Assembly (NCBI RefSeq): GCF_002081825.1
Contig: NZ_MUKU01000008.1
Location: 1-64,000 of the forward strand
Direction: 5' to 3'
Length of the DNA stretch: 64,000 nt
DNA from: Chromobacterium haemolyticum
Lineage (GTDB): Bacteria; Pseudomonadota; Gammaproteobacteria; Burkholderiales; Chromobacteriaceae
Shown: positions 27,144 to 35,751 of the stretch, one piece after another
How positions within the stretch are numbered: the first letter of the stretch is position 1
How the letters are laid out: each line of letters begins with the position of its first letter
The notes under the pieces: model-generated
Database searches by the model: none
What the model was told of the DNA's origin: nothing
What the model saw: only the letters and a program-made list of their open reading frames with translations
Translations under genes and position numbers: made by a program

Positions 27144-28043
27144 TCAGAGCAAGTGGGGCGCCAGCGCCTCCGCCAGCCAATCCATGAATACCTGCGCGCG
27201 GCGCGGCAGGTTGCGGCGATGGGCGTACAGCAAGCTTACCGGCATCGGCGCGGCGCGGTATGCCGGCAGCACTTCCACCAGCTCTCCGCTGTCCAGCAAA
27301 TGGCGCACGCCGGACTCCGGCGCCTGAATCAGGCCCAGGCCGGCCAGGCAGGCGGCCTGGTAGGCCTCCGCGTTGTTGACGATGACGCTGCCGGCCATGG
27401 CCAGCCAATGGCTGCCGTTGCCGTCCCGCCATTCCCAGCCGGCCGGACGCGCCCCCAGGACGGACACATAGTGAACCAGCCGGTGCCGCGCCAGGTCCTC
27501 AAGGCCGGCCGGCGCGCCGTAGCGCGCCAGATAGGCCGGGCTGGCGCAATTGAGCTGCCGAAAGCGCCCCAGCGGCCGCGCCACCAGGCTGGAATCGCTG
27601 AGCTCCCCCACCCGCAATACGCAATCGAAGCCCTCGCGCACAATGTCCACCTTGCGGTCGGTGCTGCTCAATTCCAGCTCCAGCCGCGGGTGACGTTGCA
27701 GGAATTCGTCCAAGCGCGGCAACACCTGATAGCGCGCCACGCCGCTGGGCATATCCACCCGCAGCCGCCCGCTCAGCGCCTCTTCGCCGCGCTGAAACAT
27801 GCCCTGCAACTCGTCCATCTCCGCCAGCACATCCTTGCAGCGTTCGTAAAAAGCCTGGCCGTCCTGGGTCATTTGCACTTTGCGCGTGGTCCGATGCAGC
27901 AGGCGCGCCCCCAACCAGGCTTCGGTCTGTTTAACCGCCACCGAGATGCTCGCCTTGGGCAGGCCCAGGCTGTCCGCCGCCTGGGTAAAGCTGGACAGCT
28001 CGGCCACCCGAACAAAAATCTGCATCGCTTCCAGCTTGTTCAT
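27144..28043 (-). CDS. LysR-family transcriptional regulator
   Basis: This 299-residue protein has the N-terminal LysR helix-turn-helix (about 1-62: MQIFVRVAELSSFTQAADSL, LPKASISVAVKQTEAWLG) and a C-terminal periplasmic-binding-protein-like effector domain (about 90-295). It resembles the CrgA/AaeR-type subgroup, with LARHRLVHY and WLAEAL near the end. It diverges from an SDR gene across 129 AT-rich bp, the classic arrangement in which LysR controls the neighbour and itself. Confidence 0.92.
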   Translation of the reverse strand: MNKLEAMQIFVRVAELSSFTQAADSLGLPKASISVAVKQTEAWLGARLLHRTTRKVQMTQDGQAFYERCKDVLAEMDELQGMFQRGEEALSGRLRVDMPSGVARYQVLPRLDEFLQRHPRLELELSSTDRKVDIVREGFDCVLRVGELSDSSLVARPLGRFRQLNCASPAYLARYGAPAGLEDLARHRLVHYVSVLGARPAGWEWRDGNGSHWLAMAGSVIVNNAEAYQAACLAGLGLIQAPESGVRHLLDSGELVEVLPAYRAAPMPVSLLYAHRRNLPRRAQVFMDWLAEALAPHLL

Positions 28044-28172
28044 ATTCCACCGCCAATTGTTATGAATATACGAACACTATAATTAAAATACTCATATTTG
28101 TTTATCAAAAAACATACAATAAACTGAGCTCATCGGGTCCAAGCCTGCACCCGCCCCCTATAGGAGATTCCC

Positions 28173-28931
28173 ATGAGCAAGAAGATCGCAGTCATCACCG
28201 GCGGCAGCCGCGGCCTGGGCAAAAGTGCGGCCCTGCACCTGGCGCGCCAGGGCATGGACGTGGTCCTCACTTATCAAAGCCGCGCCGCCGACGCCGAGGC
28301 GGTGGTTGCCGAGATCCGGGCCTTGGGCGGCAAAGCCGCCGCGCTGACGCTGGACGTCGGCCAGAGCGCGAGCTTCAACGCCTTTGCCGCCAAGCTGCGC
28401 CAGACGCTGACCGAACAATGGCAGCGCGCCGACTTCGACTTTCTGGTCAACAACGCCGGCATCGGCATTCACGCCGCCTTCGCCGACACCAGCGAGGCGC
28501 AGTTCGACCAATTGATGAACATCCAGCTCAAAGGACCGTTCTTCCTGACCCAGACACTGCTGCCGCTGATCGCCGACAGCGGCCGCATTCTCAACGTTTC
28601 CACCGGCCTGACCCGCTTCGCCCTTCCCGGCTACGCCGCCTACGCGGCGATGAAGGGCGGCGTGGAAGTGCTGACCCGCTACCTGGCCAAGGAACTGGGG
28701 CCGCGCGGCATCGCGGTCAACGTCATCGCCCCCGGCGCGATTGAAACCGACTTCGGCGGCGGCCTGGTGCGCGACAACGAACAGGTCAACGCCCATATCG
28801 CCGCGCAAACCGCGTTGGGCCGCGTCGGCCGGCCAGACGACATCGGCGGCGCCATCGCCACCCTGCTCAGCGACGGCGCGGCCTGGGTCAACGGCCAACG
28901 CGTGGAAGCCTCCGGCGGCATGTTTCTGTAA
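28173..28931 (+). CDS. SDR family NAD(P)-dependent oxidoreductase
   Basis: This 252-residue protein is a classical short-chain dehydrogenase/reductase. The dinucleotide motif TGGSRGLG (about 9-16), NNAG in the beta-4 region, catalytic Ser in LNVSTGL, and Tyr/Lys in YAAYAAMKGG are all present. PGAIETDF and the C-terminal NGQRVEASGGMFL are typical. Substrate is unknown. A TATAGGAGA ribosome site precedes the ATG. The divergent LysR gene is the likely regulator. Confidence 0.92.
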   Translation: MSKKIAVITGGSRGLGKSAALHLARQGMDVVLTYQSRAADAEAVVAEIRALGGKAAALTLDVGQSASFNAFAAKLRQTLTEQWQRADFDFLVNNAGIGIHAAFADTSEAQFDQLMNIQLKGPFFLTQTLLPLIADSGRILNVSTGLTRFALPGYAAYAAMKGGVEVLTRYLAKELGPRGIAVNVIAPGAIETDFGGGLVRDNEQVNAHIAAQTALGRVGRPDDIGGAIATLLSDGAAWVNGQRVEASGGMFL

Positions 28932-28949
28932 AAGCCCACCCCATATCGG

Positions 28950-29093
28950 CGCATGTCAAGCGGCGGCGTCAGGTTTTGTCAGCGGGATAAGTGGAAGTAC
29001 TTAGCGCACAACCCGCCCCCGCGTAAGCCTTGCCAGGCAAGGCTTACGCGGGGAGCGCTGCGCCACGCAGCCCCCTGGTTACGCACTTGACAT
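28950..29093. repeat. Inverted-repeat region with a perfect 37-bp palindrome
   Basis: The centre (29017-29053) is an 18-bp perfect inverted repeat, arm CCCCGCGTAAGCCTTGCC, around a single A. The outer ends ATGTCAAG (from about 28955) and CTTGACAT (to 29093) are also inverted repeats. No T-run follows, so a simple terminator is unlikely. It may be a small mobile element remnant or a cruciform site between the SDR gene and the EAL gene. Confidence 0.5.
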
Positions 29094-29166
29094 AATCGCG
29101 GCTTGCCCCCTCCGGCGGCAGGAACTAATTTTCGAGTATCCCCTGTCCCCCGAAAGTAGCCGCCAC

Positions 29167-32100
29167 ATGCGCGCAGGCCTCAACCGCACTCTGTCCGCCG
29201 TTAGCGGGCTGGGCCTGCGTGCTCAATTGCTGCTGTTCGCCCTGGCCTGCCTGCTGCCCGCCGCCATGCTGATCGGCATCGGGGCCTATGAATCCGCCCG
29301 CGATCTGCGCGACGCCGCGCACATGCAAACCCGCGTCGTGGCCGACCAAGTGGATCAAACTCTGGCGGACAAAATCGTCGAACTGGAGCGGCTAATGGCC
29401 CAACTGAGCCAGAGGCCGTCTCTACGCCGGCTCGACGCCGCCGAATGCGCCGACACCTATCGCGATCTCACGCTGAGCTTTCCCTCCGTCATCCAGTTAA
29501 CGCTCAGCAACGCCGCGGGGCAGCCGGTCTGCCGACATGCGCAAAACCTCGCCATGCACGCGCCCCCGCCCAACCACGGCTGGTTCTCCCGCGCGCTGGA
29601 CGCCCCCGGACTAATGCTCAGCGAACCGCTGCAAGAGCCCGCCACTCGGCGTTGGATCATCATGCCCAGCTATCCGGTGCGTGATGAACAAGGCCGACGC
29701 GTAGGGCTGCTGACGCTGCAACTGGACCTGCTGGCGCTACAGTCCCATGTGCTGCCGGCCACGCTGGACCGCAGGCTGATCATCGCGGTGCTCAGTTCAC
29801 AAGCGGCCTTTTTGCTGCGCTATCCGGACCCCTCGCTCTGGCACGGCAAAACCTCGGTCAATGTCGTCCGCACCATCTCACGTATCCACAGCAACGCCTC
29901 CGGCTTCGAACTGGGCGTCGGCCGCGACGGCGTGTCGCGCCTCTACTCCTATCGCAAGTTCTCCCAGGCGGACTGGCTGATCATCGCCGCCTTGCCGGAA
30001 CAGGATGTCTTCGCGCCCTACTACAACCGCTTGCGCTGGGGCGCCTCCAGCGGCATCGCCACCTTGCTGCTCTGCGGCTTGTTGGCGCAAAGCTTCAGCC
30101 GCGCGCTGACCCGCCCGGCGCGACAACTGGCGGAGACGGCGCAAGCCGTGGCCAGCGGCGCCTCTCAGGCGCGGGCGCAGGAACTGGGGCCGCGCGAACT
30201 ACGCGCAGTGTCTCGCCAGTTCAATCACATGCTGGACCAGCTGCAAGCGCACGAAGCCGCCATCCGCCTCAGCGAAATGCAACGCGCCGGCATCATCGAC
30301 ACCGCGATGGACGCCATCGTCACCATCGACGCCGACTTGAACATCATCCTGTTCAATCCCGCCGCGGAACGAGCCTTCGGCTACCGCGCCGAGCAAGTGC
30401 TGGGCAGACAGGTCGACATGCTGGTGCCGGAATCATTTCGTTCCCACCACGCGCGGCTGATCCGAGACTTCGGCCGGAACGGCCCGGTCAGCCGCAGCCT
30501 TGCGCCGGCCGGCGGGGTACGGGGCCTGCGCGCCGACGGCAGCGAATTCTACGCCGAAGCCTCGGTGTCCCAGCTGGAGGTGGGCGGCCAGAAATATTAC
30601 ACCGCCATCATGCGCGACATCACCGAGCGGCTGAAAACCGAGCAAGAGCTCAAACGCCATAGCCAGCAACTGGAGTCGCTGCGCGATATGGGGCTCACCC
30701 TGTTATCCGCCGCCAGCCCGCAACAAACCGCTCAGAAAGCGCTGCGCATGCTGGCGCAATTGGTGCCGTTCTGGGGCGCGTCGGCCACTATGTTCGACTG
30801 GCGACACGAGGAGATCATCTTTTTGGCGCTGGAATGCGACGCCAAAGACGAAATCCCGGTCGACAGCCGCTTCCCTTTCTCCAGCTATGGTTTAAGTGAC
30901 CTGGAGCAGCTCAAGCGCGGCCAGCCCAGCTTCATGCACGACATCACCACGCAGGCGCAACCGCCCGCGTTGGTCAAATGGCTGCGCAGCCACGGCGTGC
31001 GCGCCTATCTGCGGCTGCCGCTGATGGCGGAAGGACAGTTGCTGGGCTCCTTGAACCTCGCTTTCCAGACCATCGCCCGCCACGACTTCGAACACATGGA
31101 GGTCTCGCGGGCCTTCGCCCAACAACTGGCCATCACCTTGCAGCACTCCTTGCTGCGGCTGCGCATAGAACGGCTCAACCGCGTCTACGCCATCCTCAGC
31201 GGCATCAATATGTTGATCGTGCGCTGCCACGACCGCCAGGAACTGTTCCAGGAAACCTGCCGCATCGCCACCCATAGCGGCGCGTTCAAGATGGTCTGGA
31301 TCAGCACGCTGGATCAGAGCGACGGCCAACACCGCCTCGACGCACTGCAAGGGCAAGCGGAACCGTCCCCCAATCCCGAGGCGCTGCTGCAGTTGTCCGC
31401 CGTTGCCATCAACAGCGGCGACATCCTCGTCTGCAATCAGCTTGGCGCGCAGCTGCCCTACACGGCGCGCGAACCATTGCTGGCTCAAGGCATCCGCTCG
31501 CTGGCCTGCCTGCCCTTGCCGCTGCCCGGACAACGCGCCGCCTCGCTGACGCTGTGCTCCAACGAAGCCAACGCCTTCGATCACGAAGAAATGCAACTGC
31601 TATCCGAACTAGCCGGCGACATCGCTTTCGCGCTGGACCACATCGAAAAAGAAGAGCGGCTGCATTTCCTGTCCTACTACGACGAGTTGACCGGCCTGGC
31701 CAACCGCAGCCTGTTCCACGAGCGCCTGGCGCAACAGATCAGCGCCAATCACAACGAGCAGCGGCGCCTGGCAGTGGTCTTCCTCGACATCGAGCGCTTC
31801 AAATCCATCAACGATGTCTATGGCCGCTGGGCCGGCGACCAGGTACTGCGCCTGCTGGCGGCGCGGCTGGAGTCTTTTACCGAGGAAGCCAGGCTGCTGG
31901 CCTGCGTCAAGATAGACCGTTTCGCGCTGATGATCCCCGAAGTCAAAAGCGAGGAGGACATCGCGCGTCAAGTGATGCAATTGCAAGATCGCTGCGTCGC
32001 CCAACCCATCGCCATCCTGGACAAACAGCTGCGCGTTTCCGCCAAATTCGGCATCGCCATCTATCCGGAAGACGGCACCGACGCGGAAAACCTGCTGGAG

Positions 32101-33015
32101 AACGCGGAAGCCGCGCTCAAGCTGGCGCAAAACACCAATGAGCGCTATTTGTTCTACCGCCAAGAGATGAGCGAACGCGCCGCCGTGACGCTGGAGCTGG
32201 AAAATCGGCTGCGTTTGGCGCTGGAGCGTCAGGAGTTCGTGCTTCACTACCAGCCCAAGGTGGACGCGGTGTCGCGGCAGATCATAGGCGTGGAAGCGCT
32301 GTTGCGCTGGCAAAGCCCGGAGCGCGGCCTGGTGTCGCCGGCGCAATTCATCCCCTTGCTGGAGGAAACCGGACTGATCCTGGAAGTGGGCGCCTGGGCG
32401 CTGCGGCAAGCCGCGCGCGACCATCTGCGCTGGCAACAAGCCGGCTATCCGGCGCCGCGCATCGCGGTCAACGTTTCGCCGCTGCAATTACGCCAGGTCG
32501 ATTTCTCCGAACAGCTGCAGAATGCCTTGAGCGAAGGCGCCGCCGTGCCGGGCATCGACATCGAAATCACCGAAACCGTGGTGCTGGACAACCTGGACAC
32601 TTGCGGCGAAACGCTGCGCCGCATCCGCGATATGCAGGTGGGCATTTCCATCGACGATTTCGGCACCGGCTACTCCTCGCTGTCCTACCTGGCCAAACTG
32701 CCAACCCAGGAACTGAAGATTGACCAGTCCTTCGTGCGCGCAATGCTGGAAGATCCGGACGCGATGACTTTAACCGGCGCCATCATCGCGCTGGCCCATT
32801 CCCTGCAACTCAAAGTGGTGGCGGAAGGCGTGGAAACCGATGAACAAGCCACCGCCTTGACTTATATGTTCTGCGATACCCTGCAAGGCTACCTATTCTG
32901 CAGGCCTCTGCCGGCCGCGGAACTGGAGCGCCGCTTCTGGCTGGATCGGCCCGACCCGCGCGCGCCGCTGCTCAATATCGTTCAGGAGCCCGCCGCCACG
33001 CCGGCCACCGGCTAG
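29167..33015 (+). CDS. Membrane CACHE-HAMP-PAS-GAF-GAF-GGDEF-EAL protein (c-di-GMP phosphodiesterase candidate)
   Basis: This 1282-residue inner-membrane signalling protein has a first helix near 18-40, a periplasmic sensor of CACHE type (about 45-280), a second helix near 290-310, and HAMP (to about 365). A PAS domain at about 375-490 (IIDTAMDAIVTID) and two GAF-like regions (about 510-820) follow. The GGDEF domain (about 830-1000) is degenerate: its motif reads CVKIDRF, so no cyclase activity is expected. The EAL domain (about 1015-1265) keeps EALLRW, NVSPLQL, EITETVV, DDFGTGYSS and EGVET, so c-di-GMP hydrolysis is expected. The stop codon overlaps the end of repeat A4, hinting that the element may have set the C-terminus. 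Confidence 0.9.
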   Translation: MRAGLNRTLSAVSGLGLRAQLLLFALACLLPAAMLIGIGAYESARDLRDAAHMQTRVVADQVDQTLADKIVELERLMAQLSQRPSLRRLDAAECADTYRDLTLSFPSVIQLTLSNAAGQPVCRHAQNLAMHAPPPNHGWFSRALDAPGLMLSEPLQEPATRRWIIMPSYPVRDEQGRRVGLLTLQLDLLALQSHVLPATLDRRLIIAVLSSQAAFLLRYPDPSLWHGKTSVNVVRTISRIHSNASGFELGVGRDGVSRLYSYRKFSQADWLIIAALPEQDVFAPYYNRLRWGASSGIATLLLCGLLAQSFSRALTRPARQLAETAQAVASGASQARAQELGPRELRAVSRQFNHMLDQLQAHEAAIRLSEMQRAGIIDTAMDAIVTIDADLNIILFNPAAERAFGYRAEQVLGRQVDMLVPESFRSHHARLIRDFGRNGPVSRSLAPAGGVRGLRADGSEFYAEASVSQLEVGGQKYYTAIMRDITERLKTEQELKRHSQQLESLRDMGLTLLSAASPQQTAQKALRMLAQLVPFWGASATMFDWRHEEIIFLALECDAKDEIPVDSRFPFSSYGLSDLEQLKRGQPSFMHDITTQAQPPALVKWLRSHGVRAYLRLPLMAEGQLLGSLNLAFQTIARHDFEHMEVSRAFAQQLAITLQHSLLRLRIERLNRVYAILSGINMLIVRCHDRQELFQETCRIATHSGAFKMVWISTLDQSDGQHRLDALQGQAEPSPNPEALLQLSAVAINSGDILVCNQLGAQLPYTAREPLLAQGIRSLACLPLPLPGQRAASLTLCSNEANAFDHEEMQLLSELAGDIAFALDHIEKEERLHFLSYYDELTGLANRSLFHERLAQQISANHNEQRRLAVVFLDIERFKSINDVYGRWAGDQVLRLLAARLESFTEEARLLACVKIDRFALMIPEVKSEEDIARQVMQLQDRCVAQPIAILDKQLRVSAKFGIAIYPEDGTDAENLLENAEAALKLAQNTNERYLFYRQEMSERAAVTLELENRLRLALERQEFVLHYQPKVDAVSRQIIGVEALLRWQSPERGLVSPAQFIPLLEETGLILEVGAWALRQAARDHLRWQQAGYPAPRIAVNVSPLQLRQVDFSEQLQNALSEGAAVPGIDIEITETVVLDNLDTCGETLRRIRDMQVGISIDDFGTGYSSLSYLAKLPTQELKIDQSFVRAMLEDPDAMTLTGAIIALAHSLQLKVVAEGVETDEQATALTYMFCDTLQGYLFCRPLPAAELERRFWLDRPDPRAPLLNIVQEPAATPATG

Positions 33016-33060
33016 AACCTGTTTACGATCTCCCTAGCGATGAAGCGCTAGCTGAAACCG
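33014..33060 (+). repeat. Repeat family A, copy 4 (left end only)
   Basis: AGAACCTGTTTACGATCT matches the family's left terminus, but the body is missing after about 45 bp; a small hairpin CTAGCG..CGCTAG follows. Its first bases overlap the TAG stop codon of the EAL gene. Confidence 0.6.
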
Positions 33061-33352
33061 CCACGCCGCCTTGACCCCGTCCCCGCTCTCGGCAACAATC
33101 CCCACGTTGCCGCCCAAACAAGCGGCACACGGGATTGGCGTCCCGTTACTTAACTATCGATTAGCTTGCGCGGAGCACTGTGCAAGCAGTTTTCCTATGC
33201 CTACGCACTCTTGGCAGGTGCGTGGTGGGGGAGTGTCATGCACTCGCCGGTTTGATAGTTAAGTCCGGTACGCCAATCCTGCCACGCGCCTGCCTTATAC
33301 CTCAGCCTTACCCGGCAGGTGGTTTATCTTGTGTCACAGCAGGAGAAACACC
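33061..33352. other. Intergenic stretch before the 147-residue gene
   Basis: Holds the inverted-repeat element C (listed separately) and the ribosome site AGGAG of the next gene. No other coding or RNA signal was seen. Confidence 0.5.
33132..33289. repeat. Inverted-repeat element C (158 bp)
   Basis: The left end (GGATTGGCGTCCCGTTACTT, then AACTATC) and the right end (GATAGTTAAGT...CGCCAATCC) form imperfect terminal inverted repeats of about 25 bp with small gaps. The interior contains no gene. It is a MITE-like candidate, unrelated to family A. No clear target duplication was found. Confidence 0.55.
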
Positions 33353-33796
33353 ATGTCTTACACCCTACCTCCCCGTCGCCGCTACAAACTGGCCGCCCGC
33401 GAACAGCAGGAAACCCTGCTTCCCTTCGTCCGTTATCTGCCCTCGCGCAACCACCCCCACTACTGGCAGATGCCCGCCGCCGCCGAAAACTACGCTCTCG
33501 CCTGCGCTTACGGCCGCGAATGCGCCGCCCACTTGCTGCAATGGCTGAAGGACAATCCGGAATACGTCGGCTCCGGGCTGCTCAGCCGCGTCGCCCGCGA
33601 CATCGATTTCGACGACCACAGCCAGCGCGGCCACTGGATGGGCTTCTTCAATTATTTGGAGCATATGCTGTGGCTGGGCGCGCGCCGGGTCCAGGTCTAC
33701 CGTCACTTGGACAACCAACACCAGCTGCATGACGCTCAAACCCTGCGCGCGTGGCTTGAGGCGCGCCGGCAGCGACGTCAGAAACGTCCTCGCTAA
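33353..33796 (+). CDS. Hypothetical protein (147 aa)
   Basis: I do not recognise this protein. It begins MSYTLPPRRRYKLAAREQQ, is rich in aromatic, His and Arg residues, and looks soluble and mostly helical. The central part reads YGRECAAHLLQWLKDNPEYVGSG, and the end is strongly basic (RRQRRQKRPR). A strong AGGAG site precedes the ATG and codon usage fits the genome, so it is likely a real gene. It sits between repeats C and A5. Confidence 0.65.
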   Translation: MSYTLPPRRRYKLAAREQQETLLPFVRYLPSRNHPHYWQMPAAAENYALACAYGRECAAHLLQWLKDNPEYVGSGLLSRVARDIDFDDHSQRGHWMGFFNYLEHMLWLGARRVQVYRHLDNQHQLHDAQTLRAWLEARRQRRQKRPR

Positions 33797-33876
33797 AAAC
33801 GTGTTTACGATACGTGCTGCATAAGCGTTGAGAAGGAGTGCGCCTCACGACGCACAGCAGATCGTAGACAGCCTCC
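33795..33876 (+). repeat. Repeat family A, copy 5 (82-bp deletion form)
   Basis: The left end AAAACGTGTTTACGAT and the right end AGATCGTAGACAGCCTCC are recognisable, with most of the interior missing. It begins at the stop codon (TAA) of the 147-residue gene. Confidence 0.6.
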
Positions 33877-33884
33877 AAGCACGC

Positions 33885-33910
33885 AAAAAAGGGAGGCCTA
33901 GGCCTCCCTT
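33885..33910 (-). terminator. Terminator of the Lys/Ala-rich exported protein gene
   Basis: AAGGGAGGCC/GGCCTCCCTT with a 2-nt loop is followed on the minus strand by six T residues. Confidence 0.85.
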
Positions 33911-33953
33911 CATCCCCGTTTGGGCCGCGCTGCGCGCGCCCTTGTTCTTCAGC

Positions 33954-34367
33954 TTACTTGGCTGCGGAAGCCGCGGCTTTCTTGTGGGTTTTCTTTACGG
34001 CGTGCTTCTTGTGCTGAGCCGGCTTCTTGGCGGCTTTGGCCGGAGCGGAGGCTTCCGCCTTGGCGGCTTGGGCCTTTTGAGCCGGAGCCGAAGCAGCCTG
34101 CTTGTGGGTTTTCTTAGCGGCGTGCTTCTTGTGCTGAGCCGGCTTTTTGGCGGCCTTGGCCGGGGCGGAGGCTTCGGTCTTGGCGGCTTGCGCTTTCTGC
34201 GCCGGGGCGGAAGCGTGCTTCTTCACGGCCTTGTGCTGCGCTTTCTTGGCGGCGGGCGCGGCTTTGGCAACCGGGGCGGAAGCCGGCTTGGCGGCTTCGG
34301 CGGCGAAGCCGGCGGCGGAGCTCAGGGCGAAAGCGGCGGACAGTACGATCAGGCTCAGTTTTTTCAT
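33954..34367 (-). CDS. Exported Lys/Ala/Pro-rich repeat protein (histone H1/AlgP-like composition)
   Basis: The 137-residue protein starts with a signal peptide (MKKLSLIVLSAAFALSSAAGFA, then AEAAKP). The rest is low-complexity Lys, Ala, Pro, Ser, His and Gln. A 40-residue unit (from KKTHKxAASAPAQKAQ through KAAKKPAQHKKHA) occurs about twice, and the DNA shows the same 120-bp period (33981 and 34101). The composition resembles histone-H1-like proteins such as AlgP, but the signal peptide argues for a periplasmic or surface location. A polycationic protein binding envelope polyanions is one guess; function is unknown. Confidence 0.7.
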   Translation of the reverse strand: MKKLSLIVLSAAFALSSAAGFAAEAAKPASAPVAKAAPAAKKAQHKAVKKHASAPAQKAQAAKTEASAPAKAAKKPAQHKKHAAKKTHKQAASAPAQKAQAAKAEASAPAKAAKKPAQHKKHAVKKTHKKAAASAAK

Positions 34368-34522
34368 GGTGACATTCTCCAGTCGGGTCAGGGGGGCGTC
34401 CGTCTGCTTAAGTGCTGCCGCGACGCCGGGGCTTTGGTGTTTCCTTGCTGCGTATCCTAGGCGCCCCGGCTCGCCCCCGTCTGTGAGTCAGTTGTAAAGG
34501 CATGTAACGCAAAGTAGCCTTC

Positions 34523-35587
34523 CTACTGAGTCTGCACCTCAAGCTCGCTGATCCGATACTCTCCATCCAGCCAGGCCACCACCTCCCGCGCGCAGGGATG
34601 ATCCACCGCCGCGTAACGCGCGCGCAGCGCTACGGCGCGTTCGCCCAGTTGATCCAGCCCCACGTCCTGCAAGGTCAGCACATCTCGCCACAACATGTCG
34701 GCCAGTTCCTCGCCGGCCACCACCTGGGCGGCGCGACGCATCGAGGCGCCGTATTGATAGCGCGGCCCCAACCTGTAGCTGTCCGCCAGCGTCAGCGCGG
34801 GAATCAGGCTGAGCGCGGCTTGCTGCGCCGGATTGATCCCGTGCGCCGCCAGCAGTTCGGCGTTGGCCGCGGACCGGCCGGTGAAACCGCGCACATGCAG
34901 GTATTGCGACATCCGCGCGCCGTCGTTCACCGGGTAGTTGTCCCACAGCACCGGCTTGCGGCCCAGCCATTTGCCCACTTGCAGCAAGTGTCCTGGCGAG
35001 ATTTCACGCGAGCACACTTCTTCGCCGGTCCAGAAAATATCGATGTCCGGCGCCAGCCACTGGCCCAGTTGTTGCAGATAGCCTGCTGGACGCTGGCCGA
35101 ACACCCGGTCCAGCACCGGATCGCTGGAATAGTAGCTGGGGCAAACCAGCAAGCGCTCCACCTTGCAGCGCTGGCTCACCCAGGCGACGATCTCCGCCTG
35201 GCGCTCCGCCAGATCAGGCAGATCGCCGCGCATATCGTCGAACAAGATGGCCAATTGGCGGACGCCGATGCGTTGCAGTTGTTCCAACTTGCGCGCCAGC
35301 GCCCGGCGGGCGTCGTCGTTGAAGTTCAGATACGCTTCGTACGGACTGAGCCCCATGCCGAAGCTGACCTCCTGCCGCTGGCAATGGACGGCGAACGCCG
35401 CTAGCCGCGCTTCCTGCTCCGCCGGATAGTCCTGCTGCCACTCGCGGCGCAGATACGCGTCCGCTTTCGGCGCGTACAGATAGAAACGATAACCGTGCGC
35501 CGCCAGCGTGGTGACCAGCAGCTCCCGCTGCGCCCAGTTCCATGGCTTGCCGTAGAAGCCTTCGATAATGCCTAAAGGGATGTTCAT
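34523..35587 (-). CDS. Glycoside hydrolase family 84 protein (beta-N-acetylglucosaminidase-like)
   Basis: This 354-residue protein matches the catalytic (beta/alpha)8 domain of GH84 (O-GlcNAcase/NagJ type), which removes beta-linked N-acetylglucosamine by substrate-assisted catalysis. Motifs are GIIEGFYGKPW at the N-terminus, YAPKADAYLRREW, SPYEAYLNF, and the catalytic Asp pair in ILFDDMRGDL (about residues 113-122). FWTGEEVCSREI and WDNYPVND follow, typical for the family. There is no signal peptide, so a cytoplasmic role (muropeptide or amino-sugar salvage, or protein deglycosylation) is inferred. The ATG at 35585-35587 has GGAAGG upstream. Confidence 0.85.
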   Translation of the reverse strand: MNIPLGIIEGFYGKPWNWAQRELLVTTLAAHGYRFYLYAPKADAYLRREWQQDYPAEQEARLAAFAVHCQRQEVSFGMGLSPYEAYLNFNDDARRALARKLEQLQRIGVRQLAILFDDMRGDLPDLAERQAEIVAWVSQRCKVERLLVCPSYYSSDPVLDRVFGQRPAGYLQQLGQWLAPDIDIFWTGEEVCSREISPGHLLQVGKWLGRKPVLWDNYPVNDGARMSQYLHVRGFTGRSAANAELLAAHGINPAQQAALSLIPALTLADSYRLGPRYQYGASMRRAAQVVAGEELADMLWRDVLTLQDVGLDQLGERAVALRARYAAVDHPCAREVVAWLDGEYRISELEVQTQ

Positions 35588-35751
35588 TGAGAGAAACCTT
35601 CCGCGTCCTCGACGCATCGGGGCCAGGCTGGCTCTTCGCGCCCGACCGGCGGCCAGGATGGCCGCCAGCCATCGGAAAATGATGACTTCATGCTATTGAT
35701 TGACTCAATAAACTGCGTCAAGTTGCATTAAAAGTCGAGAACATGGCTCGC

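Noticed and set aside
33981-34220. CRISPR-like array
   Set aside because: The 120-bp periodicity is a coding tandem repeat in the Lys/Ala-rich protein, not short repeats with unique spacers. No CRISPR array or cas gene is present.
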